Shown here: positions 16,838 to 25,476 of the stretch, piece by piece | How positions within the stretch are numbered: the first letter of the stretch is position 1 | Layout of the letters: each line of letters opens with the position of its first letter | NCBI RefSeq assembly: GCF_900156505.1 | Contig: NZ_FTPR01000003.1 | Coordinates: 251,477 to 315,476, forward strand | Reading direction: 5' to 3' | Source: Yoonia rosea | GTDB lineage: Bacteria > Pseudomonadota > Alphaproteobacteria > Rhodobacterales > Rhodobacteraceae | DNA: 64,000 nt | Notes under the pieces: model-generated | The model's input: the letters and a program-made list of their open reading frames with translations, nothing else | What the model was told of the DNA's origin: nothing | The model's database searches: none | Made by a program: the position numbers and the translations under genes

Positions 16838-17665
16838 ATGGAAGAAGAGGTAAAGCGTGGCCGTGGTCGCCCGAAGGCATGGGACGACAAGGGGGCGCAG
16901 AATACGATTAAATCGCTTGATCGCGCGTTAGAGGTTCTGGTCCAGCTGGGTGAAATGCAGGGCAGCACCCTGTCCGAAATCGCTGGCGCCCTTGGGCAAT
17001 CCCCCGCAACCGTTTACCGTGTTCTGACCACATTTCAGGGTCGCGGCTTTGCCGACTTTGATCCGCAAAGCCAGGTCTGGAGCATTGGCCCCGCTGCATT
17101 CCTGACCGGATCAATGTTCTTACGCCGCACGTCGCTGGTCGAACGCGCACGGCCCATCATGCGTGATCTGATGGAGGCGACGGGCGAGACTGCGAACCTT
17201 GGGATCGAACGGGATGGTCAGGTGCTCTTTTTGGGGCAGGTTGAGACGCACGCAACAATCCGCGCTTTCTTTCCGCCCGGTACCGCATCAGCGATGCATT
17301 CATCGGGCATTGGCAAAGCCTTGCTGTCACGCATGGACGACAAACGCCAACGTGCAGTGCTGGCCGCCGGCAAGCTTGAACAGTTTACACCGCATACGCT
17401 GACCGATCCCGAAGCGATGATTGCCGATCTGCACACCACCAAGGCGCGCGGCTATGCTTTTGACGGCGAAGAACGCAACATCGGCATGCGGTGTATCGCA
17501 GCCCCTGTCTATAATGTCTTTGGCGAGGCGGTGGCGGGAATTTCAGTCTCGGGTCCGACGTCACGGATCACCGATGACAGGATCGCGGCCTTGGCCGAAG
17601 ATGTCATGGAAGCCGCAGCGCGCCTGACCCGCGCGATTGGCGGAAACAACCGGCCGGCAAGCTAG
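16838..17665 (+). CDS. bhcR: IclR-family regulator of the beta-hydroxyaspartate cycle
   Basis: A 275-residue IclR-type regulator: a basic N-terminal tail (KRGRGRPK), a winged helix-turn-helix at about residues 24-85 (LSEIAGALGQSPATVYRVL) and a ligand-binding domain to about residue 265 (HSSGIGKALLS; GEAVAGISVSGP). It is divergent from bhcA, exactly as bhcR in Paracoccus, where BhcR responds to glyoxylate. Three palindromes in the shared promoter are its probable sites. Its end overlaps the next minus-strand gene by four bases. Confidence 0.92.
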   Translation: MEEEVKRGRGRPKAWDDKGAQNTIKSLDRALEVLVQLGEMQGSTLSEIAGALGQSPATVYRVLTTFQGRGFADFDPQSQVWSIGPAAFLTGSMFLRRTSLVERARPIMRDLMEATGETANLGIERDGQVLFLGQVETHATIRAFFPPGTASAMHSSGIGKALLSRMDDKRQRAVLAAGKLEQFTPHTLTDPEAMIADLHTTKARGYAFDGEERNIGMRCIAAPVYNVFGEAVAGISVSGPTSRITDDRIAALAEDVMEAAARLTRAIGGNNRPAS

Positions 17666-17940
17666 CGTTTGCTGGACCGGATGGCGCTGTCGCGATAATT
17701 CGGATCGTCGCTGAACGGGTGGTCATGATCTGGCATCGTAGGTTCAGGTGCAGCATGGGGTTGTGACTGTGTCAGCTTTGCCCAGAGCTTGCGTGCAAGA
17801 AACTGGGCAATGACCACAAGCACCATAAACGCGCCAAAAGCGGTCAGGATCGACCCTGCGCTGACGTCGATGCAGGCATCACCTGCGCCAAAGGCGATGG
17901 CATAAAGGATACTGACTGTTTCAGTGCAGGTGGTGAGCAT
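17662..17940 (-). CDS. Small hypothetical membrane protein
   Basis: A 92-residue protein with one or two hydrophobic segments (about residues 8-22 and 28-48) and a polar, His/Asp/Pro-rich C-terminal tail. It is convergent with bhcR, overlapping its stop by four bases. No family is recognised. The composition of the tail and the reading-frame length are compatible with a real gene, but no strong ribosome binding site was seen. Confidence 0.5.
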   Translation of the reverse strand: MLTTCTETVSILYAIAFGAGDACIDVSAGSILTAFGAFMVLVVIAQFLARKLWAKLTQSQPHAAPEPTMPDHDHPFSDDPNYRDSAIRSSKR

Positions 17941-18099
17941 AAGGTCCCCGTTGGCTGAATACGGCCAGACTAGTCCGCGTGGATCAAAACAGCAAACACT
18001 GCCGCTCTGTGCGTTTTCTTGTCAGCGCCTGCAATTCTGCATGACTTTTCCAAGGCGGCTTCTTACGGTTTGCGGTGAAGCACCAAAACGGAGCCAACC

Positions 18100-19260
18100 A
18101 TGCATTTTGGCCTGACCGATGAACAACAAATGATCGTGGATACCGTACGGTCTTTTGTGGAACGCGAAATCTATCCCCATGAAGATGCGGTCGAACGGAG
18201 TGGGGAAGTTCCAAAAGAAATCGCTGATGAGATCAAACGCAAGACGATTGAACTGGGGTTTTATGCCTGCAACTTTCCGCAAGAGGTTGGTGGCGCAGGC
18301 TTGAGCCACGTTGAGTTTGCGCTGGTCGAGCGGGAATTGGGGCGCGGGTCGATGGCGCTGAACCACTTCTTCGGGCGCCCGCAGAATATCCTGATGGCCT
18401 GTCAGGGAGATCAGGTTGAGCGGTATCTGCGGCCGGCGGTGCGCGGCGAACGGATGGATGCGCTGGCAATGACGGAACCTGATGCAGGATCGGACGTGCG
18501 GGGGATGAAATGTTCTGCGGTACGCGATGGCGGCGATTGGGTGCTCAACGGGTCCAAGCATTTCATCTCGGGTGCGGATCACGCGGATTTCTTTATTGTA
18601 TTCGTGGCAACAGGCGTCGATGACACGCCGCGCGGGCCGAAGAAGCGCATCACCACATTTCTGGTTGATCGCGGGACGCCGGGTTTTGAGGTGCGGGATG
18701 GTTACCAATCGGTCAGCCACCGTGGATATAAGAACTGTATTCTGGATTTTGATAATTGCCGCCTGCCCGATGCGCAGGTTCTGGGTGAAGTTGATGGCGG
18801 TTTTGCGGTGATGAATGAGTGGCTCTACGCCACACGGATTACCGTGGCCACCATGTCGGTTGGGCGGGCGCGGCGGTGTTTTGATTATGCCCTGAATTAC
18901 GCCGCAGAGCGCAAACAATTCGGCCAGCCCATCGGCAAGTTCCAGGGCGTCAGTTTCCAGATCGCCGATATGATCACCGAAATCGACGCCGCAGATATGC
19001 TAACGCTCTCTGCCGCGTGGCGTCTGGATCAAGGGCTGCCGGCAAACCGCGAAATCGCCTCGGCCAAGGTCTATGCCACCGAAATGCTGGCCCGTGTTAC
19101 CGACGCGACCCTGCAAATTTACGGCGGCATGGGATTGATGAGCGATTTCCCGATTGAACGGTTCTGGCGTGACGCCCGGGTCGAGCGGATCTGGGACGGC
19201 ACATCGGAGATCCAGCGCCACATTATCAGCCGCGAACTGCTGCGCCCTCTGGGGGCCTGA
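18100..19260 (+). CDS. Acyl-CoA dehydrogenase (CaiA-like)
   Basis: A 386-residue flavin enzyme with the three ACAD domains; typical motifs are AMTEPDAGSD (FAD/substrate loop), ERKQFGQPIGKFQ and the C-terminal RIWDGTSEIQR. The catalytic base position, normally Glu in YEGTSEIQ, is Asp here. It is the first of three overlapping genes with an ADP-forming acyl-CoA ligase and a CaiD-like hydratase, so it probably oxidises or reduces a short CoA ester made by that operon. Electrons would pass to EtfAB (encoded at 57236-58920). Substrate unknown. Confidence 0.88.
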   Translation: MHFGLTDEQQMIVDTVRSFVEREIYPHEDAVERSGEVPKEIADEIKRKTIELGFYACNFPQEVGGAGLSHVEFALVERELGRGSMALNHFFGRPQNILMACQGDQVERYLRPAVRGERMDALAMTEPDAGSDVRGMKCSAVRDGGDWVLNGSKHFISGADHADFFIVFVATGVDDTPRGPKKRITTFLVDRGTPGFEVRDGYQSVSHRGYKNCILDFDNCRLPDAQVLGEVDGGFAVMNEWLYATRITVATMSVGRARRCFDYALNYAAERKQFGQPIGKFQGVSFQIADMITEIDAADMLTLSAAWRLDQGLPANREIASAKVYATEMLARVTDATLQIYGGMGLMSDFPIERFWRDARVERIWDGTSEIQRHIISRELLRPLGA

Positions 19261-21290
19261 TGGACCGGCTGACGCGGCTTTTTAACCCCCGCTCTATCGC
19301 TGTGATTGGTGGCGGCGCGTGGGGTGCTGAAGTGATCCGCCAATGCCAGAAAATCGGTTTTGCGGGCGATATCTGGGTGGTGCATCCCACCAAAGATGAC
19401 GTGGCAGGCCATGTGCCTTATCGCGCAATTGCGGACCTGCCCGCGCCGCCCGATGCCGTCTTTATTGGGGTCAACAGGCACGCGACGGTCGCGGCGGTTC
19501 AATCACTGGCAGCAATTGGTGCGGGTGGCGCCATCTGCTTTGCCTCGGGTTTTAGCGAGGCGGCACATGAGGTCGCGGACGGGCATGACCTTCAACAGGC
19601 GCTTCTGGTGGCGGCAGGAAATATGCCCGTGATCGGCCCCAACTGCTATGGGTTCCTGAATTATCTCGATGGGGTCACCCTTTGGCCCGATCAGCATGGT
19701 GGCCTCCGCGTGGACAGTGGGGTGGCCCTGATCGCGCAATCCTCGAATGTGGCGATCAATCTGACGATGCAGACCCGTGGCTTGCCGCTTGCCTATGTCG
19801 CGACCGTCGGAAACCAAGCGCAAACCGGCCTGTCGGAGATTGGTAAAACCTTGCTTTCGAACCCTAAAGTCACGGCGCTGGGGCTCTATCTGGAGGGCAT
19901 AGATGACCTCACGGGTTTTGTGGAACTGGCGGCGGCAGCACGGCGTTTGGGCAAGCCGATTGTCGCGCTGAAAACTGGCAAATCCGAACAAGCGCAAAGG
20001 GCCGCGATTTCGCACACCGCCTCGCTTGCGGGCAGCGACGCGGGTGCTGATGCGCTTTTTGATCGTCTGGGGATCGGGCGGGTGTCATCACTGTCGGCCT
20101 TTCTCGAGACACTCAAACTTTTGCATGTTGTGGGGCCCTTGGGCGAAGCCACGGTCGCCTCGATGTCGTGTTCCGGTGGCGAGGCAAGTCTGATGGCCGA
20201 TATGGCGCAGGGGCGGTCGATCTCGTTTCCGCCGCTTTCGGCGTCGCAACAGTCCGATTTGCGAAATACGCTTGGGCCTATCGTGGCGCTGGCCAATCCA
20301 TTGGACTACCACACCTTTATCTGGGGCAACGAAGACGCGATGGCTGCCACATTTTCCGCCATGATGTCGCCGGACATGGCGCTGGGCGTCGTGATCCTTG
20401 ATTTCCCGCGCCCTGACCGCTGCACAGCCCCTGCGTGGGGCTTGGTGCTGAATGCCGTAGAACGCGCGCAGGCGCAGACAGGCCGCCCTATTGCGGTGCT
20501 GAGTTCGCTGGTCGAAAATCTGCCCGAGGATGTTGCCATTGATCTTGTGGCGCGGGGCATCCTGCCGCTTTGCGGCATGGCTGAGGCGGTTGAGGCGATC
20601 GCGGTCGCGGCGCGTGTCGGGAAACCGAAAGGGGAAGGACTGTTTGTCCCGCCTGTGGTGCGGCCTGCAAAGCCCCTGAGTGAAGCAGAAGCCAAGCAGG
20701 TTTTGCAGGGGTATGGCCTACCGGTCCCGCGGTCTGCATATATTTCTGATATCAACGATCTTGCGGATGCGGGGCGGACGGTTGGTTTTCCTGTCGTTCT
20801 GAAAGGTGCCGGTGTCGCCCATAAGACCGAAGCGGGTGCCGTAGTCGTCGGAATCGCTGATCAGGCGGCTTTGCTGCGTGCCGCCAAGACAATGCCGACG
20901 GAAACATTTCTGGTCGAACAGATGATCACCGATGTGATCGTCGAGCTTCTTGTTGGTGTCGTGCTTGATCCGGCGCATGGCTATGTGCTGACACTTGCGG
21001 CGGGCGGGACCTGGGCGGAAATTCTGGAGGACAGTACGAGCCTGATCCTGCCCGTTGATGCCGGTGGCATTAAACAGGCGCTTGGTGAATTGCGGATCGC
21101 ACCTGTCCTGAACGGCTATCGCGGCGCGTCTGCTGTCGATATCCAAGCGATCATTGACGCGGTGCTGGCGGTACAGTCCTATGTCATGGCACAGACGCCA
21201 ATAGAGATAGAAATCAACCCGCTAATGTGTGGCCCAAAAGGGGCCGTCGCGGCGGACGCGTTGATCACAACAGGAGAACGCCATGACTGA
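19260..21290 (+). CDS. ADP-forming acyl-CoA ligase (acetate--CoA ligase family)
   Basis: A 676-residue single-chain enzyme with a CoA-binding Rossmann domain (FNPRSIAVIGGGAWGAEV), succinyl-CoA-ligase-like domains with the phosphohistidine region AISHTASLAGSD, and a C-terminal ATP-grasp domain (from about residue 475; PVVLKGAGVAHKTEAGAVVVG, then EIEINPL). It makes or breaks an acyl-CoA thioester with ATP/ADP. It starts at the stop of the acyl-CoA dehydrogenase gene and overlaps the CaiD-like gene by eight bases. It replaces the CaiC-type AMP-forming ligase expected in a carnitine pathway. Confidence 0.9.
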   Translation: MDRLTRLFNPRSIAVIGGGAWGAEVIRQCQKIGFAGDIWVVHPTKDDVAGHVPYRAIADLPAPPDAVFIGVNRHATVAAVQSLAAIGAGGAICFASGFSEAAHEVADGHDLQQALLVAAGNMPVIGPNCYGFLNYLDGVTLWPDQHGGLRVDSGVALIAQSSNVAINLTMQTRGLPLAYVATVGNQAQTGLSEIGKTLLSNPKVTALGLYLEGIDDLTGFVELAAAARRLGKPIVALKTGKSEQAQRAAISHTASLAGSDAGADALFDRLGIGRVSSLSAFLETLKLLHVVGPLGEATVASMSCSGGEASLMADMAQGRSISFPPLSASQQSDLRNTLGPIVALANPLDYHTFIWGNEDAMAATFSAMMSPDMALGVVILDFPRPDRCTAPAWGLVLNAVERAQAQTGRPIAVLSSLVENLPEDVAIDLVARGILPLCGMAEAVEAIAVAARVGKPKGEGLFVPPVVRPAKPLSEAEAKQVLQGYGLPVPRSAYISDINDLADAGRTVGFPVVLKGAGVAHKTEAGAVVVGIADQAALLRAAKTMPTETFLVEQMITDVIVELLVGVVLDPAHGYVLTLAAGGTWAEILEDSTSLILPVDAGGIKQALGELRIAPVLNGYRGASAVDIQAIIDAVLAVQSYVMAQTPIEIEINPLMCGPKGAVAADALITTGERHD

Positions 21291-22068
21291 CGGCCCCATC
21301 AAGACCACCCGCGACGGGCATATCCTCGAGGTGACGCTGGACCGCCCCAAAGCGAACGCGATTGATCTGGCGACCAGCCGGATCATGGGCGAGGTCTTTG
21401 CCGATTTCCGCGATGACCCTGACCTGCGCGTGGTGATTGTCACTGGCGCGGGCGAGAAGTTCTTTTGCCCCGGTTGGGATCTGAAGGCGGCCGCTGAGGG
21501 TGATGCTGTCGATGGCGACTATGGCAAGGGCGGCTTTGGCGGGCTGCAGGAATTGCCGCGTATGAATAAACCGGTCATCATGGCGATCAATGGGATTTGC
21601 TGCGGTGGCGGGCTGGAACTGGCGTTGTCAGGCGATATTCTCTTGGCGGCTGAACATGCGACTTTCGCCTTGCCTGAAATCCGCTCCGGCACTGTCGCTG
21701 ATGCAGCGTCCTGCAAGTTGCCTAAACGGATACCCTATCACATCGCGATGGAAATGCTTTTGACAGGGCGCTGGATCGACGCCGAGGAGGCCGCCCGCTG
21801 GGGGCTGATCAACCGCGTGGTTCCTGCGGATCAGTTGATGAGTGAGGCGCGCAAGATGGCCGCGCTTATCGCGTCGGGTCCGCCGCTTGTTTATGCTGCG
21901 CTCAAGGAAGTGGTGCGTGAGGCGGAAGATATGAAGTTTCAGGATGCAATGAATCGGATCACCAAGAGCCAGTTTGCTGCGGTGGAGACCCTCTACACCT
22001 CGGAGGATCAGCGGGAAGGCGCGCGCGCATTCGCCGAAAAGCGTGATCCGGTTTGGAAAGGGCGATAG
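21283..22068 (+). CDS. Enoyl-CoA hydratase, CaiD-like
   Basis: A 261-residue crotonase-fold enzyme. It resembles E. coli CaiD (carnitinyl-CoA dehydratase): the segment FFCPGWDLKAAAEG near residue 63 and the C-terminus AFAEKRDPVWKGR match CaiD closely. The oxyanion-hole glycines are in the GICCGGGLELALS region; the catalytic Glu in ALPEIRSG is present at the usual second position. It probably hydrates a betaine- or crotonyl-type CoA ester produced by the upstream ligase. Carnitine itself is not proven: no CoA-transferase caiB or betaine transporter is in the window. Confidence 0.85.
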   Translation: MTDGPIKTTRDGHILEVTLDRPKANAIDLATSRIMGEVFADFRDDPDLRVVIVTGAGEKFFCPGWDLKAAAEGDAVDGDYGKGGFGGLQELPRMNKPVIMAINGICCGGGLELALSGDILLAAEHATFALPEIRSGTVADAASCKLPKRIPYHIAMEMLLTGRWIDAEEAARWGLINRVVPADQLMSEARKMAALIASGPPLVYAALKEVVREAEDMKFQDAMNRITKSQFAAVETLYTSEDQREGARAFAEKRDPVWKGR

Positions 22069-22101
22069 AATATTCATATAAATCAATATCTTAAATTTTC
22101 T

Positions 22102-22150
22102 CTGACAAAAATGATCAGGATATATTGCATATCCTGATCATTTTTGTCAG
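22102..22150. promoter_or_regulatory. Perfect 22-base-arm inverted repeat upstream of the iron-binding protein gene
   Basis: Arms 22102-22123 and 22129-22150 are exact reverse complements around the loop ATTGC. The outer part reads CTGACAAAAATGATCAGG. It ends 40 bases before the fbpA-like ATG and begins 34 bases after the hydratase stop. It can act as terminator of the upstream operon, as an iron-responsive operator, or both; no long U-run follows. Confidence 0.75.
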
Positions 22151-22190
22151 TTTCCGCGCATCAACTCAAACTCCCGCAAGGATGACGATT

Positions 22191-23225
22191 ATGCGCACAC
22201 CATTGAGAAATTCACTCTTCCTGACGGCCGCCCTGACAATCTCGGCGACCTCCGTCTTCGCCCAAAGCGACGCAGGTGAAGTGAACCTCTATTCTTCACG
22301 TCACTACGACACGGACGAGCGGCTCTATTCAGATTTCACCGATCTGACAGGGATCACCGTGAACCGGATTGAGGCAAACGCCGACGAATTGATCGCGCGG
22401 ATGCAGGCAGAAGGCGCGAACTCGCCTGCCGATATTCTTGTGACGGTTGATACATCGCGACTTGCGCGGGCCAAACAAGCCGGGCTCTTGCAATCGATTG
22501 AGAGCGATGTCCTCGAGACGCGCATTCCCGGATATTTGCAGGATGCAGATAACCAGTGGTTCGGCTTCAGCCAACGTGCGCGCATCATCTTCTATGATAA
22601 AAACCGCGTCGCGAACCCGCCGCAGGACTACGTATCGCTTGCCGATCCCGCGTACGAGGGGATGGTCTGTCACCGGTCTTCGACCAACGTCTATTCCCAG
22701 ACACTGCTGTCGGCGGTGATCGAAAACCACGGTGAAGAGGCCGCGACGGAGTGGGCACAAGGTTTCGTCAACAACTTTGCCCGCGATCCGCAGGGTGGCG
22801 ATACCGACCAACTGCGTGGTCTGGTGTCAGGTGAATGCGACATTGCTATCTCAAACACCTACTACTTTGCCCGCGCCCTGCGCACCGACGTTGATGGTCT
22901 GGACGCGGACGCCATTGCAAATATCGGCTGGGTCTTCCCTGCGCAAAACGCTGAAGGCGCGCATATGAACCTGTCAGGTGCAGGTGTCGCTGTGAACGCG
23001 CCGAACCGCGACAACGCGATCAAGTTCCTCGAGTATCTGGCCTCTGATCGTGCGCAGCAGTACTTCAGCGCAGGCAACGACGAGTATCCTGCGGTACCAG
23101 GTGTTGGGCTGTCACCTTCCGTTGCAGCGATGGGTCTTTTCCGTCCTGACGCGGTTGATCTGAGCGCAGTTGCGGAAAACCTGCCTGCGGCACAGCAGAT
23201 CTTTAATCAGGTCGGTTGGGAATAA
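22191..23225 (+). CDS. fbpA: Iron(III) ABC transporter periplasmic binding protein
   Basis: Periplasmic ferric-iron binding protein of the FbpA/FutA type, 344 residues. The start at 22191 is set by AAGGA eight bases upstream; it gives a clear signal peptide (MRTPLRNSLFLTAALTISA to VFA-Q). Mature motifs include EVNLYSSRHYDTDERLY, and Tyr224-Tyr225 in SNTYYFAR are the usual paired iron ligands. It is followed by a strong terminator, so it is transcribed alone. The cognate permease is convergent nearby; the ATPase gene is not in the window. Confidence 0.9.
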   Translation: MRTPLRNSLFLTAALTISATSVFAQSDAGEVNLYSSRHYDTDERLYSDFTDLTGITVNRIEANADELIARMQAEGANSPADILVTVDTSRLARAKQAGLLQSIESDVLETRIPGYLQDADNQWFGFSQRARIIFYDKNRVANPPQDYVSLADPAYEGMVCHRSSTNVYSQTLLSAVIENHGEEAATEWAQGFVNNFARDPQGGDTDQLRGLVSGECDIAISNTYYFARALRTDVDGLDADAIANIGWVFPAQNAEGAHMNLSGAGVAVNAPNRDNAIKFLEYLASDRAQQYFSAGNDEYPAVPGVGLSPSVAAMGLFRPDAVDLSAVAENLPAAQQIFNQVGWE

Positions 23226-23248
23226 ATCGTATCACTCACGGCTTAAAG

Positions 23249-23274
23249 GGCGCCTCGCAAGAGGCGCCTTTTTT
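23249..23274 (+). terminator. Rho-independent terminator of fbpA
   Basis: Perfect arms GGCGCCTC and GAGGCGCC with a GCAA tetraloop, followed by TTTTTT, 23 bases after the fbpA stop. Confidence 0.92.
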
Positions 23275-23352
23275 GTGTTTGGTGTAATGCGCTCCGTCAC
23301 TTGACTTGCAATATGCAGGCTTGCTTTTCTGCGGGCAAAAGGAGCCGCGCAG

Positions 23353-23622
23353 ATGCCAATCGACAACAATGATCCCGCCCATGTTTACGTTCAACAGGCC
23401 AATCGCAAAGAGGCACAGAACCGTCGGAACGGTGATTTGCGGCGCGCCCGTGCCAAGACACAAAGCCCATGGTGGTTTGTGTTTTCGGCGAGTTTGCTGG
23501 GTTTTGTGACCGTCATCTACGCGCAGGAAGGTAATCCTGCGACGACTGGCATATTCGGCCTGTTGACCGCAGTACATGTGTTCTTGGCCTATCAGCAGTG
23601 GAAGCGGCGTGCAGAACAATAG
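23353..23622 (+). CDS. Small hypothetical membrane protein
   Basis: An 89-residue protein with a charged N-terminal third rich in Asn, Arg and Gln (about residues 1-37) and two hydrophobic helices (about 39-56 and 64-80), ending in a basic tail. GGAG seven bases before the ATG supports the start. It sits between the convergent iron-binding protein and permease genes, with its stop four bases before the permease stop. No family is recognised; a link with iron uptake is only positional. Confidence 0.6.
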   Translation: MPIDNNDPAHVYVQQANRKEAQNRRNGDLRRARAKTQSPWWFVFSASLLGFVTVIYAQEGNPATTGIFGLLTAVHVFLAYQQWKRRAEQ

Positions 23623-23625
23623 GGT

Positions 23626-25284
23626 TCAAGCGCGACCCGTGCCGATCTTGCGACATAGCAGGATCACAGGAATCAACCCGATTGCCGCAATGACAAGGCT
23701 GGGCACAGCGGCACCCTCAAGCCGTTCATCTGACGCCAGCCGATACGCCTGCACCGCAAGTGTGTCGTAGTTGAATGGCCGCATGATCAGGGTTGCGGGT
23801 AATTCTTTCATCACATCCACGAAGACAATCAAGCCTGCGGTCAAAAGGCTGGTGCGCAAAAGGGGCATATGGACCCGTCTGACCAGACCGGGAATGTCTT
23901 GGCCCAAGGTCCGCGCGGCTGCGTCCATATTGGGTGCGACCGAGGCGATCCCGCCCTCATAGGCGCCAATCGCTGCGGCAAGGAACCGGATCAGATAGGC
24001 CGATATCAACAGCCAGATCGAGCCTGTAAACAAAAGCCCTGTCGAGATGTCAAAGGTGGCGCGCATCCAGCTATCAAGCGCGTTGTCAAAGGCCGCAAAC
24101 GGCACCAAGAGCCCAACGGCGATAACCCCGCCCGGCACAGCATAGCCGATCCGTGCCAGATAAAGAGACGTGCCGGTCAGGCGGCTTGTGCTGACACGGT
24201 GCAGGGTGCCGAGGATCAGGGCGGCAAGCACCGTCAAAACCGCAGCAATGCCGGCAAGGGTCAGCGAATTGCGGATAAAGCCCAGATAGCGCGGGCTGAG
24301 CAGATCCTGCTGCGATCCGACGGCCATAACGCTCAGCGCGATGACAGGCAGGACAACGCCAAGTAAAACTGGCGTCAGGCAGAAAAGAAACGCGCCGAGC
24401 TTTTGCCCCTTGCTCAGTGGCAGCCGCTGCAAAGGTGCATTACGCCTGCCGCTGGTGTATTTTGCGTTACCGCGGCTCGTCCGTTCCAGCATCACAAGGA
24501 GCAGTGCAAAGCTGAGCAGCCCCAAGGCCAGTTGCGCTGCCGCGGCGCGATCCGCCAGAGAAAACCAACTCGTGTAAATGCCCACAGCGAAGGTTTGCAC
24601 ACCAAAGTAGGCCACCGTGCCAAAATCCGCGATTGTCTCCATCGCGACAAGCATCACGCCCGAGGCAATCGCCGGTCGTGCCATGGGCAGCGATACATGC
24701 ATGAACGCCGAGAAGGGTGACCTGCCCAGAACCCGTGCCGCCAGAAATGTGCTTGATCCTTGTGCCGCAAATGCGGCCCGCGCCAAGAGATAGACGTAAG
24801 GATATAGCACCAGCGTCAGCATCATCGCCGCCCCACCCAGCGAGCGGATTTCGGGAAACCAATAATCCCGTGGTCCCCACCCTGTCAGATCGCGCAGCAA
24901 GGTTTGCACGATCCCGGGATGGTCGAGCACATGCGTATAACCGTAGGCCAGCACATAGGCGGGAAAGGCCAGCGGCAGCGCCAGCGCGATCTCCATCCAG
25001 CGTCGCCCGGGGAAATCGGTCATGGTGACAAGCCAAGCGGCACCTGCGCCGATGAATGCAGCCCCGGCCATGACCAGCGCGACAAGGACCAATGTGGTCA
25101 CCGTGTAGCGCGCAAGCACCGTCTGCGCCAAATTGGTGAGTGTATCGGAAGATCCGGTCAGTGCTGCCGCCAGAACACCGACATAGGGTACGACACACAC
25201 AAGTGTCACAAGGACGGCAATGCCCTTGAAAAAAGGCGTCAGGGCGGGCCTGCGTGACGGCTTGTTTGCGTGCGGTTGTTCCAT
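23626..25284 (-). CDS. fbpB: Iron(III) ABC transporter permease
   Basis: A 552-residue inner-membrane permease with about twelve helices: two fused copies of the binding-protein-dependent permease domain, as in FbpB/SfuB. EAA-type loops are seen (ARVLGRSPFSAFMHVSLPMARPAIASG in halves of about residue 185; AARTLGQDIPGLVRRVHMPL near residue 470). A GTG three codons earlier is an alternative start; the ATG at 25284 has an upstream AGG. It works with FbpA encoded convergently; no ATPase gene is adjacent. Confidence 0.88.
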   Translation of the reverse strand: MEQPHANKPSRRPALTPFFKGIAVLVTLVCVVPYVGVLAAALTGSSDTLTNLAQTVLARYTVTTLVLVALVMAGAAFIGAGAAWLVTMTDFPGRRWMEIALALPLAFPAYVLAYGYTHVLDHPGIVQTLLRDLTGWGPRDYWFPEIRSLGGAAMMLTLVLYPYVYLLARAAFAAQGSSTFLAARVLGRSPFSAFMHVSLPMARPAIASGVMLVAMETIADFGTVAYFGVQTFAVGIYTSWFSLADRAAAAQLALGLLSFALLLVMLERTSRGNAKYTSGRRNAPLQRLPLSKGQKLGAFLFCLTPVLLGVVLPVIALSVMAVGSQQDLLSPRYLGFIRNSLTLAGIAAVLTVLAALILGTLHRVSTSRLTGTSLYLARIGYAVPGGVIAVGLLVPFAAFDNALDSWMRATFDISTGLLFTGSIWLLISAYLIRFLAAAIGAYEGGIASVAPNMDAAARTLGQDIPGLVRRVHMPLLRTSLLTAGLIVFVDVMKELPATLIMRPFNYDTLAVQAYRLASDERLEGAAVPSLVIAAIGLIPVILLCRKIGTGRA

Positions 25285-25476
25285 AGCCTGCACCTAAACG
25301 AAAGCAGGGCAGAGGGGCAAGCGATAGGGGCGCGCCATCGCTGCGCAATCGTGTGACCGGTGGTGGCATGCTGTGTCGTTCGGTCGCAGAAATCACATAG
25401 ATGTAGGTGGCCAACTGTGGTGCAAGATGATTGTATGATCTGGATAACGCGATTTTTCCGATGGAATGGACCTGAC

